From the NCBI GenBank assembly GCA_030248215.1, contig JASANG010002494.1, positions 56,634-120,633 of the forward strand: a stretch of DNA of 64,000 nucleotides, read 5' to 3'. Positions 1 through 11,800 of the stretch are shown piece after piece; within the stretch, counting starts at the first letter, position 1; each line of letters begins with the position of its first letter. This DNA comes from Enoplolaimus lenunculus. Lineage: Eukaryota; Nematoda; Enoplea; Enoplida; Thoracostomopsidae. Position numbers and translations under genes: made by a program. Below the pieces are notes generated by a model that saw only the letters and a list, made by a program, of their open reading frames with translations, did no database searches and had not been told where the DNA came from.

Positions 1-75
1 CGTTGTTCAGCGTCGCACGGCGTTGTTCAGCGTCGCACGGCGTCGCACGATAAGTATAGTGCGCGACCCTAAATT
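1..75. mobile_element. Right end of a family C element at the window edge
   Basis: CGTTGTTCAGCGTCGCACGG appears tandemly, followed by AAGTATAGTGCGCGACCC, the family C right end. Confidence 0.6.
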
Positions 76-204
76 GTCTAATGTGTCTGACAGATCCAGT
101 GTGTCCTTTTCTATACTCAGCTATCACTGGATAGGTTTTCATGCATGCGAACTTATATTTTTCGACAATTTGGCCCCAATGTAAAGAACATGGCCGTAAC
201 AGTA

Positions 205-395
205 GCAAAAGCATATTCCTAACCTAAGCCTAAGCCTAAGCCTAAACCTAAGCCTAAGCCTAAACCTAAGCCTAATCCTAAGCCTAAGCCTAAGCCTAAA
301 CCTAAGCCTAATCCTAATCCTAAGCCTAATCCTAAGCCTAAACCTTAGCCTAAGCCTAAGTGTAAAAATAAGCTTACGCCTAAGCATAAAATTAG
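205..395. repeat. CCTAAG hexamer array near the left edge
   Basis: About 25 hexamers CCTAAG/CCTAAA/CCTAAT, ending in TTAGTCAAAGCTTAAGCTTAC. Probably the interior of a family A/A' element whose left end (CCAATGTAAAGAACATGGCC) is at about 174. Confidence 0.85.
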
Positions 396-717
396 TCAAA
401 GCTTAAGCTTACTCTCTTGCAATACCCCCCAATTTATACAGTTTTTCAGCACAATACTGGCCGTGGGCGAAGTGGAGCCCCCCATACATTGTGTGCATCT
501 GCGATATGCACTTACACAGTTAAAATCAACGAGTTGCTTGGGTTCAGAACAGCATAAACAAGCAATCAAATGATATAAAAAACATAATTTTATAAACAAA
601 ATACAGAAACCGTTGAAGATTTACTTAAAATATCGAAACAGCAACACTTCGAGCTGAAGTTTGTTTAACTTAATCTGAACAATGCCAAAATGGTAATCGG
701 GACGGTATACAAGAGAG

Positions 718-900
718 AGTCAATGTTACTTTTAGGGCCGTCACAGTAGATTAAGCGTATTCATAAGCCTAAGCCTAAGCGTTGCAAAAGCGTATTCCTA
801 AGCCTCCTAAGCCTAAGCTAAAAAATGTAGTCTAGAATGCAAGCCTACTCTTTTACAGACCCACCACAAACTGGGACGGCCCTAAAAGTAAGCATGGGCC
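718..900. mobile_element. MITE, family B (TGTTACTTTTAGGGCCGT ends)
   Basis: Left end CAATGTTACTTTTAGGGCCG and right end CGGCCCTAAAAGTAAGCATG are inverted repeats. The interior has TTAGGC hexamers and the AAGCGTATTCCTAAG module. No clear target duplication is visible. Confidence 0.7.
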
Positions 901-2140
901 GAGGATAACGATGATAGACTTCTATCCATAATTTCTGAAGAGACAAACAGATCAGCCACCCCCATACCTCCTATTTTTGGGGAAAACTCCAAAAAAGATA
1001 CCCCCAACAAAATTTGAAACAAAGCATTCGAAAAATATTATGATCATCACAAGCCCCCCACACCGGAAATTTGAAAGACCCCTACCCAAGCTCGCTCCGG
1101 CACTGTGGTTGAGCCATTTAAATACGATTACACCACGCCAAAATCAAATAATCCTGGCTACGCCCCTAAATCTCAAGCTAAAAGGAATCATTTTGGATAT
1201 GGGCGTCAATCGTGAGGGGGTGGGTTGGGTCACTGATCCACCCCTATTTTTTGAATATATATATATAAAACTTGGTAGTCGTTTTTGATTGCCTACTTGT
1301 GAAAGACAAAAAAACTAACGGGCCTATTAGTACCCAAAACGTCTAACGGGATTGGCCCATGTTACTTTAAAGGGCGTCCAGCTTTCTGGTGGGTCTATAA
1401 AAGAGTAGGTTTTTAGATTCTAGATTACATTTTTTTGCTTAGACTTAGGCTTAGGCTTAGGAATACGCTTAATCTACTGTTACGCCCCTCAAAGTAACAT
1501 TGGCCGACATGATTATATTGCCCGATATAAATTGGAATAATGTTAAAAGTTAACCAATTAAATGCAGACACTGTTTTCGCATATTTTACACATTTCACCA
1601 AACTTTAGCCACGCCTAATTCAGTTTAACAAACTGCGCCTTGATCAGCCATCGCTTCTTGAAGGGTGTGACCACGTTTAAATTATTGAATTGACAACCCA
1701 CTCACATTTTTGAGAACAAATTTTCACCCATGACTTCCGACCAATTTTTCGAAAACATTTCAATTGGCAAAAATTATAGCATTTTTAGCAAAATTTTCAA
1801 AATTAATTTTCAAAATTAAATTTCATATTTTTTATTGAAATTACTGCATTTTATACTTTGAATAAAATTATACAACAGAAAATATATATACTAATCCAGT
1901 AGACTATCGATGTATAATAATAGTTGGCAGTTTCCAATCAATACTTTGATAAAGAATGCAGTATAACTCGTTGACTTTGGTCGGCAAATTAATAGCACCG
2001 GAAAATATGGCTTTTGGCTGAAATTTAAAAAAAATCAAATATGTTAAAATAAAACTTTTAAGTCCCGAAAAGTTTAAGTGTCGAAAATATCAAATATCAT
2101 ACACCACAACACCAGCATTTACCTGTATGTTACACTTGTA
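900..2140. other. Region downstream of CPEB1 without recognisable genes
   Basis: AT-rich DNA with one family B MITE (1354-1505). The longest plus-strand frame (977-1288) has no domain, no codon bias and ends in AT repeat, so I do not call it. Confidence 0.6.
1354..1505. mobile_element. MITE, family B, inverted orientation
   Basis: GGCCCATGTTACTTTAAAGG at the left and CCTCAAAGTAACATTGGCC at the right form inverted ends. The interior carries four TTAGGC-type units and GAATACGCTTAATCTACTG. Flanks ACGGGATT and ACATGATT may be a decayed 8-bp target duplication. Confidence 0.7.
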
Positions 2141-2142
2141 AG

Positions 2143-2595
2143 AGCCAATGTTACTTTTAGGGTCGTAACAGCAGATTAAGCGTATTTCTAAGCCGAAGCC
2201 GAAGCCTAAGCCTAAGCCTAAGCGTTGCAAAAGCGTATTCCTAAGCCTAAGCCTAAGCCTAAGCGTTGCAAAAGCGTATTCCTAAGCCTAAGCCTAAGCG
2301 TTGCAAAAGCGTATTCCTAAGCCTAAGCCTAAGCGTTGCAAAAGCGTATTCCTAAGTGTAAGTCTAAGCGTTGCAAAAGCGTATTTCTAAGCCTAAGCCT
2401 AAGCGTTGCAAAAGCGTATTCCTAAGCCTAAGCCTAAGCGTTGCAAAAGCTTGTTCCTAATCCTAAGCCTAAGCGTTACAAAAGCGTATTCCTAAGCCTA
2501 ACCCTAAACCTAAACAAAAAATGTAGTCTAAAACGTAAGCCTACTCTTTTACAGAGCCTCCACAAACCGGGACGTCTCTAAAAGTAACATGGGCC
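2143..2595. mobile_element. MITE, family B, expanded interior, perfect 8-bp TSD
   Basis: GCCAATGTTACTTTTAGGG and CCTAAAAGTAACATGGGCC ends enclose about nine copies of a CCTAAGCCTAAGCGTTGCAA-type unit. The 8-bp direct repeat CTTGTAAG flanks both ends (2135-2142 and 2596-2603). Short inverted ends with an 8-bp duplication indicate hAT-type mobilisation. Confidence 0.85.
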
Positions 2596-2876
2596 CTTGT
2601 AAGTATACTGAAATTCGCTAAGCCTCAACCCCCACCTCGTCAAAGACTATTGATACGGTTGAAAAAGCCTACGATACGTAAGTTGAACATCGAAAGTAAT
2701 ATTAAGATTTAATAACGCCGGATCCAAAGTTTGCCTTAAACTTGAACATTCAAACAGTCGTTTAATAAATCAGGGCTTCGAAATTTAGCACATTCCTTAG
2801 CGACCTTATTTGCTAACTGGTAATAGATGCTACACACAGTTGAGAATGTGGTTTCTTACCCAAACGACGTCTCGGT

Positions 2877-5800
2877 TCAAATGCCGCTAACAGCCGGATA
2901 ACTAGCGGATCGAATCAGTTGTTGCTCGTTGAAAACTGGACACACCGCTGACAACTTTGCTCGCGTTGCTTCGTCGAGAAACTGGCTCGTCCCAGCAGAC
3001 AAGTTCGTGGGTGGACCAATACCACCAGAGTAGCAGCCTGAGCCGTGACTTCCACAAATCACCGACGGTGGCGGTTGTGTTAAGGTTGGCGATGCCGCCA
3101 CAGATGCAACAGCAACTCGCGGTGGAGCTAGAAACTCTTCTGGCTTCATCGTAGTAAGTTGCTGTTGTTGTTGTTGTGATGAAACTCCACCCTGTGGTGA
3201 TACTCGCGTGTTGCGCATCAGTGGTTTATGGTAGCGCATTGCGTCGAGTGTGCCATGTTGACCCTAAACCATTCAGAGTTTTGAATTTGATTTTTTTAAA
3301 ATATTAACAATTTTATTCTTTTAAATTTCAAAGAAGTTAATTTTTATATTATTTTACAAAGACATTTTTTTTAATTTTCTAAATAGTTTAAATTTTTTCA
3401 TTAATTAAAAATAGTATTTTTAGCATTTGGAAAACAAAATAACCACTAGAAATCATCGCAAGCAGGAAATGTTATTAACCTGCCGCAAGGCGGTTCAAAT
3501 GTTGGTCGCAAGTTTTATTTTTAAACATTCGTTTTGGTCAAAACGAAATGCTTTTTTCATGCCGGTAAAACATTAAACTTGGCTACGTTTGCCAGCTGAC
3601 GACTTTCGATATATCAAATTGCTCTGACAGCCTTATGCACCGAAAGCTGTTAATAAAAATTAATTTTAAATTGTTCAGAAATTTCAAAATCTTAATTTCT
3701 TCAACGGATTTTCTTAAAATTTTAAAAACTTCATTTCTTCGACGGATTTTCTTGAATTTTTAAAAACTTCATTTCTTCAACGGATTTTTTTTAAAATATT
3801 AAGAATTTAATATTAATTTCTTCAGCGGATTTTTCTTAAATTTTAAAAACTTAATTTCTTCACCGGATTTTCTTAAATTTTTAAAAACTTCATTTCTTCA
3901 ACGGATTTTTTTTAAAATATTAAGAATTTAATATTAATTTCTTCAGCGGATTTTTCTTAAATTTTAAAAACTTAATTTCTTCATCGGATTTTTTTAAATT
4001 TTTAAAAACATCATTCGTTTAACGGATTTTCTTAAAATATTAAGAATTTAATATTAATTTCTTCAGCGGATTTTTCTTAAATTTTTAAAAACTTAATTTC
4101 AATTTTTTTCTAATCTCTCAACTTTGTTGTAAAAATCAACATTATACATCGAAAACTAACCTGCCAACAATTGCGACAAAAATATCGAAAACACATTAGT
4201 TCACGGCAGAAGTACGGTCCAGTTGCAACCGAACACATCGAACAAACAGCGTCTTCAAGGAACGGATCAATTTGAACCTGAAAAAATTTAATCAACATAA
4301 AAATTTGAACAACATTGCTGTTCAATGATTCGTATGAGGCTACGCTTGAGCCCTAATGTTCACTTTATATTTCCAGTTAATTTAATTGTGGGGAAACTCT
4401 TCGTAGATGTGGACGCTATGCAACAAAGATTTTGCCAGATGAAAAATATACGCATATCATTATCAACCATACAGAATCATTCTAAAATTCTTATCAGGTT
4501 CGAAGCCCAACATGCCGAGGAAGGCAAGAATCGTCAGGAGCACCATGTATGGATTTCAACTGGGTTACAACCACTAGCGAAATCGGATGTGGGACAACAG
4601 GGATGGCGTAGGCTCCCCTCTTCCCCGACGGATATATAATTTTTGTAATAAAATGGTATGTTTACCTACCTACATTACAATTTGTCTCACTCAAAAATTG
4701 TCAAAATATACCATACAGTAAAAGTTGTGTTTCATACAACCGGAACTAATACGGTTTAAAGGGAGGGGGGCAAATTTTTTTAAAAAATGTAGCCAAACCC
4801 CCTTGAACAGCAATCTAGCCAGAAACACTAACCTTTTTATTAAATTTTGTTGTTTTGATCTCAATGAAAGCCGAAGTGACCGCTTTGAAGTAGCTTTTTT
4901 GATTGTTGAAAGTGACGCGACCAGAACCTGAAAATCACAAAAATTTAGCCAACCAAACACGATGTCTACGGTAAAAAACTTAAATTAATAAACCAATAAA
5001 AATTTACGTATCGCGTAACCGGTCAATGTAAAGAACACGGGCGGAACAGTATTATAAGCATATTACTAAGCCTAAGCCTAAGCCTAAGCGTAAAGAATGA
5101 GCATATTCTAAGTCTAAGTCTAAGCGTAAGCGTAAGCCTAAGCGAAAGAATGAGCATATTCCTAAGCCTAAGCCTAAGCCTGAGCCTAAGCCTAAGCGTA
5201 AAGAATGAGCATATTCCTAAGTCTAAGAAGCCTAAGCGTAAGCCTAAGCGAAAGAATGAGCGTATTCCTAAGCCTAAGCCTGAGCCTGAGCCTAAGCCTA
5301 AGCGTAAAAAATGAGCATATTCCTAAGTGTAAGCCTAAGCGTAAGCCTAAGCGAAGAAATGAGCATATTCCTAAGCCTAAGCCTAAGCCTGAGCCTAAGC
5401 CTAAGCGTAAAGAATGAGCATATTCATAAATCTAAGCCTAAGTGTAAGCCTAAGCGTAAGCCTAAGCGTAAGCCTAAGCGAAAGAATGGGCATATTCCTA
5501 AGCCTAAGCCTAAGCCTGAGCCTAAACCTAAGCGTAAAGAATGAGCACATTCCTAAGTCTAAGCCTAAGCGTAAGCCTAAGCGAAGAAATGAGCATATTC
5601 CTAAGCCTAAGCCTAAGCCTAAGCCTAAGCCTAAGCGTAAAAAATGAGCATATTCCTAAGTCTAAGTCTAAGCGTAAGCCTAAGCGAAAGAATGAGCATA
5701 TTCCTAAGCCTAAGCCTAAGCCTAAGCCTAAGCCTAAGCGTAAAAAATGAGCATATTCCTAAGTCTAAGTCTAACCGTAAGCCTAAGCGAAAGAATGAGC

Positions 5801-8800
5801 ATATTCCTAAGTCTAAGCCGAAGCCAAGCAAAAAAATTAGTCTAAAGCTTAAGCTTACTCTATTGCAGTCCCACAGAAAAACGTTCCGCCCCTGATCTTT
5901 ACATGGGCCACGTAACCAATAAAATTTTAGGTATCGCGTAATCAGTAGGCTGCATCAGGCATATAGGTTGGTGATCCCTTCCTGCAGCGATGGTGCAATG
6001 TCACTGGATACCAATTAACTGGTTTAAACCAATCATCCTTAGCGCAACCAAATTTGGCAAAATCAAACAACTTAAATCTATGACTGATTATTGGAAACCC
6101 AACTTCGCGCGTAATCGGCTTTGAAGTCAAACCAATAACCGGAGGTGGGTATGGTCGTGGGGTTTAAACCTTAGAAAAGATTGACCCCCTTTTACAAATT
6201 TCAGCTTCCACAGTAAGCTGTGTCAATAGTCCTCATGGACGTTCTAAAATTTGAGAATAAAAAGTAATTGGGCCAATGTTACTTTTAGGGCCGCAACAGT
6301 AGATTATTACGCATATTCCTAAGCCTACACCTAAGCGTTGAAAAAAGTGTATGCCTAAGTCTATGCTTAAGGAAAAAATACAGTCTATAATCTAGGCCTA
6401 CTCTTTTACAGACCCACCAGAAACTGGGACGGCCCTCAGAGTAACATAAGTAATGAAAAGTATACTCAAAAGACTTACCAATAGGATATTTATACTTATC
6501 AGTATCGACCGCAGCGTAAATCACACCACCGAACAAATCGTTCATCACAGTTGCTAGTACTTCCGAAGTGATCATTCCTAAAATTACAAAAAAACTAAAT
6601 AATAAAATTACAAAAAACTAAAAAAATAAAATTGCAAAAAAACTAAAAAATTAAATTACAAAAAAACGTAAAAAATATCAAAAAATTTAGACCGCAAGAT
6701 TCGAACCACCTGACTCTAAACGAGACGGCCAAGGTACAGAAATTTAGCATATGATCCCGTCTAGAAATTATATCGGCCAATGTGTTGGTATACAACGACA
6801 GTAATATACACAACACATATATACTCTTATACAGGCTTGAAATTTATACACAAAACAATTGCATTTAGCTTTAATTTATGCAACTTCCACAATATCATGC
6901 GTACACCAGGTGACTTTTGTTGCAAACATATTTTGCCAAGCGAATGCAGCGAACATATTTTTTTTACTTTCACGACCCGAAAAGGGGTTATTTTATATTA
7001 TTGTATAAATGTCTTTTTTCTTGTCTCATGAAAAATTTCACATGATTATTCCTGATTTGAATAAACTAACCATGCAATGCACCAACAAACACAGTTTTAT
7101 GTGGGTCCATACGCTGATTATTGCATCTAATATATGTAGAATCGCCAATGACCCAAGGTATAATTTGAACCTGGTAATATATACAATAATAACAATAACT
7201 TAAACTAAACAGTATACATTGTACACTGTCCCCAAAAACACTTTAAACCCTGGTTGAATCAAAATAACGGTTATGCTTAACTTTTTGGCCCTTTGTCATA
7301 AAAATTAGCGTACAACAAATAAACAAACAAACAAACAAAACAAAAACAAACAGACAAGCAAGCAAGGAAGCAAACAAACAAACAAACAATCGAACAAAGA
7401 AACTATCAAACAAACAACCGAACCAAGAAACTATCAAACAAACAAACAAACAAACAAACAAACAAACAAACAACCGAACCAAGAAATTATCAAAGAAACA
7501 ACCGAACAAAGAAACTTTCAAACAAACAAACAAACAACCAAACAAACAAACAAACAAACAAACGAACGAAAAAAACCATTAAACAAACAGACAAACGAAC
7601 AAATATACAAACAAACAAACATACAAACATACAAATATACAAACAAACAAACAAACGAACAAACATACAAACAAACAAACAAACGAACAAACAAACAAAC
7701 AAACAAACAAACAAACAAACAAACAAACAAATTAACAAATAAACAAACTACCGAACAAACGAACATACAAACAAACAAGCAAAATAAACAAACAAACAAA
7801 CAAACGAACCAACCTGACGAATCTCTTTGGTTCGCAACCGACGTGTAGTCAGCTTAAAATAATAATCGCCCGTATTGCAATAATCTCGATTGCAGTTTTG
7901 AATCAACGCTTTTACTGATCGTTCGTTTTCAAATATCATATATACGTAGCCTAAAATGCAAAAAACAATGCTAATATACTTGTTCACGTTCCATCCCATA
8001 TTAATGTTAATAATTCGGGCCAATGTAAAAAAGAACACGGGCGGAACAGTATTATAAGCATATTCCTAAGCATAAGCCTAAGCCTTAGCCTAAGCCTAAG
8101 AATAAGCGTAAAAATGAGCATATTCCTAAGTCTAAGCCTAAGCCAAGCAAAAAATTAGTCTTAAGCTTAAGCTTACTCTTTTCTTGTCCCACATACAAAT
8201 GTTCCGCCCCTGATCTTTAAATGGACCATACGCCGCTGGACGGCGCCATGCGGTGCCGTAATAATTACAAAAGAACTGCCACACGCCTTCGCACACCTCC
8301 AAATACATTTTGCCTGCAGTTAGTAAACGCATGGCAACGCAGTGCAGCGTCCGGCACAGTAAAGTATAGCGCAACCCTAAATGAAAGCTTATTCCAAGCT
8401 TAAGCCCTATTTTATTACTGCAAAGGTTCAAAATAAGCATTGTTGTATCCAATGGTGAAGCAAGAAAATTCCTAAAAACGCCCGTATGTCGTATAATTTT
8501 ACAGTTTTAAAACAAGTGTCCAGCTAATATTTCGACGTTTGAAGAATACGTAAATTTTTGCGGGAATGCACCAAAATAAGTTATATTCTACAGTAGGAAC
8601 CCTCAAAATAACAATTTGGCATATACCACGCAGCTTTAATTGACAAGTAGTCAATATAGTTGCACAAATGTGCAACTGGCATAATGTACTGGACGGCCGG
8701 CTGGTATATTAAATCTCCAACATGAATGTTATTAAGCAAGTGTATGTAATTGATCACAGAACTTGGAAATGTTAGGATATGCTATGTAAACTACTTCCTA

Positions 8801-11800
8801 TATGCACAAATTAGAACGATATGTAGACATATAATACTTAATTAAAAAATACCGTACGGTCGGACTTGTTTACTCCTGCGCTGGAACGTTGCCCAAAATA
8901 CGTATATATGTGAAGCGTTCCAGCTTTAATATATAGATTTGTCACTCTAGTTTTTAAAAACCAGCCCTAAAGTTTAAAATGGCTTACCTTTGCCCTTGGC
9001 CGATGGTTTGACGCCAGCCTTCGCGTATCGCGCCTCACGTCCAGGCCATTCTACATGGACCGGGCCAAACAGCTTGAATGCTTGAATCAGCGTTGCTAAA
9101 AACAAAATATAATAAAACCACAACAGAATGTTTACTCGAATTAATTTTTCCATTTTTAAATCATTTTTCTCTAAGCAGACCATTCGACAGAGCCAGCCCG
9201 TGCTGGAACTATACGGTCTGTGCACGACTCCTGTTCGAAGTTTTGCGCCAGATCTAAGCGCAGACCTTCATCACGATTACAACTGGTGACTTGTCATTTG
9301 TGGATCAACCCCTTACTCCAAGGACTCCATCGCAGAATGTGCCAAGTTAGATATAACCAGGACATGTCCTATTTCTAACTTTTCCTTTATTTGGGTGTAT
9401 TGCACACATTCAATGATTTTGTCAACTTGGCTTTAACGTTTGTACTATACTTAAAATGCATTATTTCTCTTGCTTTCGGTCTAAATAAACTTCTTGTCTT
9501 CTTCTTCAAAGTTACGGTCCACGCCTTGAATAGAACCTCGGCCTTCTTGCACTCGAGTTAAGCATACTATTACTACACCATGTGGTCGATTGCAACAACT
9601 TCATATTCTGGTATACGGTGACATATTTGGCAATGATTTTGCTTTACATACACTTACCGTGAACATATACCGACAGTCTGCGATTTTAAAACTGTTCAAA
9701 CTGCAGGACAAACTGAAAATTAGATCTATTCTTCAAAATACCACATTAATCGCGTAGCTAATTTTGTGCATAAAGTATACGGGTTGCGCTATACTTGCCG
9801 TGCGTCGCTAGACGCCGCCGTGCGGCACACAAATATGATTTTATTAAAAATTCCATCCAATAGATTTTGGATATATTTTTTGTTAAAAATTCTATCCAAT
9901 AGATTTTGCATATCTTTTTTTGTTAAAAATTCTATCCAATAGATTTTGCACATATTTTTTGTTAAAAATTCCATCCAATAGATTTTGCGTATATTTTTTG
10001 TTAAAAATTCCATCCAATAGATTTTGCGCATATTTTTTGTTAAAAATTCCATCCAATAGATTTTGCGTATATTTTTTATTAAAAATTCCATCCAATAGAT
10101 TTTGCATATATTTTTTGTTAAAAATTCCATCCAATAGATTTTGCGTATATTTTTTGTTAAAAATTCCATCCAATAGATTTTGCGTATATTTTTTGTTAAA
10201 AATTCCATCCAATAGATTTTGCGTATATTTTTTGTTAAAAATTCCATCCAATAGATTTTGCATATATTTTTTTGTTAAAAATTCCATCCAATAGATTTTG
10301 CATATATTTTTTGTTAAAAATTCCATCCAATAGATTTTGCGTATATTTTTTGTTAAAAATTCCATCCAATAGATTTTGCATATATTTTTTGTTAAAAATT
10401 CCATCCAATAGATTTTGCGTATATTTTTTGTTAAAAATTCCATCCAATAGATTTTGCATATATTTTTTGTTAAAAATTCCATCCAATAGATTTTGCGTAT
10501 ATTTTTTGTTAAAAATTCCATCCAATAGATTTTGCATATATTTTTTGTTAGCGACGCATAGCGGCGTTCGACGGCGCGCAGCGGCGTCCAGCACAGTAAA
10601 GTATACAAGCGACACTCTTATAATTAATGAACTTTCTAATGAGTCAACGCATTGTATGCTAGTTTATAACACTTTTAGGCTCAAAAACAAAGAATCTGGT
10701 ACGACCTAATAATATGAGGCACAGTTTTACCTTCAGAGATATCCCACGGTACACCACCCACGAACACTTTGCATGAATATATGGGATTTTTGTAATTGCG
10801 CGGGGGCAAGGTTCCACTCCACGTACACGTCGCGTCACAAACAGCTAAAATTAAATTTTGAAATTTTTTCTTAATTTAAGACATTTTTGAGTACACGCCG
10901 GGCCCGTAGCCCCAAGAGGGGAGCCAGGGGTGCTCAGCCCTTCCTGGAATAATTTTGACCCCCCTAGAATATTTTCAACCTTGCTTGTAAGTCATTGAAA
11001 ATCATTAAATGCCCCTCCTGAAAATTTTTTAGCCCGCCCCCCTTAGTAAGGTGAGCTGGCTACAGGCCTGGTGCAAGCAAGGGTGTAAGCTAAGATTTCA
11101 TTTCAGTAGGGGCATATTTGATGGCAAAACTGACCTCTAAGACATAGTGGCTTAATTGTAAAGCCACTGAAATATCCTATTTTAGCATACCTTAAGGTAT
11201 TTGGTAGATATATTCATTGTAAGCTATTGTACATTTTAACCATTTTAACCATAACTAAGATAAAGGCTTGAGCTTAGGCTTATACATAGGTCTGGGTACA
11301 GCCAAAGGCTTATATTAGTGCTACGGTAAACGTTTTTCGTGAACCTAAGCTTAACCCTGTGTGAAGAAGTCTAGAAGATGCTATAGATTGCTCGCATACG
11401 CATATGGTATTTGGTATTAAAGCTAAACTTCAACAAAAACCTCAATTCCTACTGTCTAAGGCGGATCCAAAAATTTCTGACGGAGCGGGCTGGGTGGCAA
11501 AATTATGAAGCTCAATATTTACTGTATGCTATATATGTGCCAATTTTCTGATAGGCTGAATTGTAAGCTAGGGACCTTACCATTTTATCACAAAAAATTG
11601 GACGAGGGGGCGTACTGTAGTGATCCGAATAATATCTGGAGACCGATATATATTTGTCCTCTCCAGGGGGCACCCCTTGTTTTTCGGTTACGGACTGTTA
11701 TTTATTTTTAACCCGCCTTTCGTTACGAATATATACCGGGTGTTGCAACTATCCGTTGAATTATTCGTTTATTTGTCTTGTATCAAAACCTTAAGCTATA

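Noticed and set aside
205-395. Interstitial telomere or proof of a nematode genome
   Set aside because: The TTAGGC units occur inside MITEs with inverted ends and target duplications, so they do not mark a chromosome end or a phylum.
977-1288. Plus-strand 103-aa open frame
   Set aside because: No family similarity, no splice context, ends in a TATA repeat.
7243-7799. VCLF-rich frames that look like membrane proteins
   Set aside because: These are the (AAAC)n microsatellite read on the minus strand.
9789-10709. Long open frames on both strands (repeating [13 protein letters not shown] or [13 protein letters not shown])
   Set aside because: They are the 39-bp array read in different frames; the period is a multiple of three and the unit lacks stops. 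No conserved domain or splice context.
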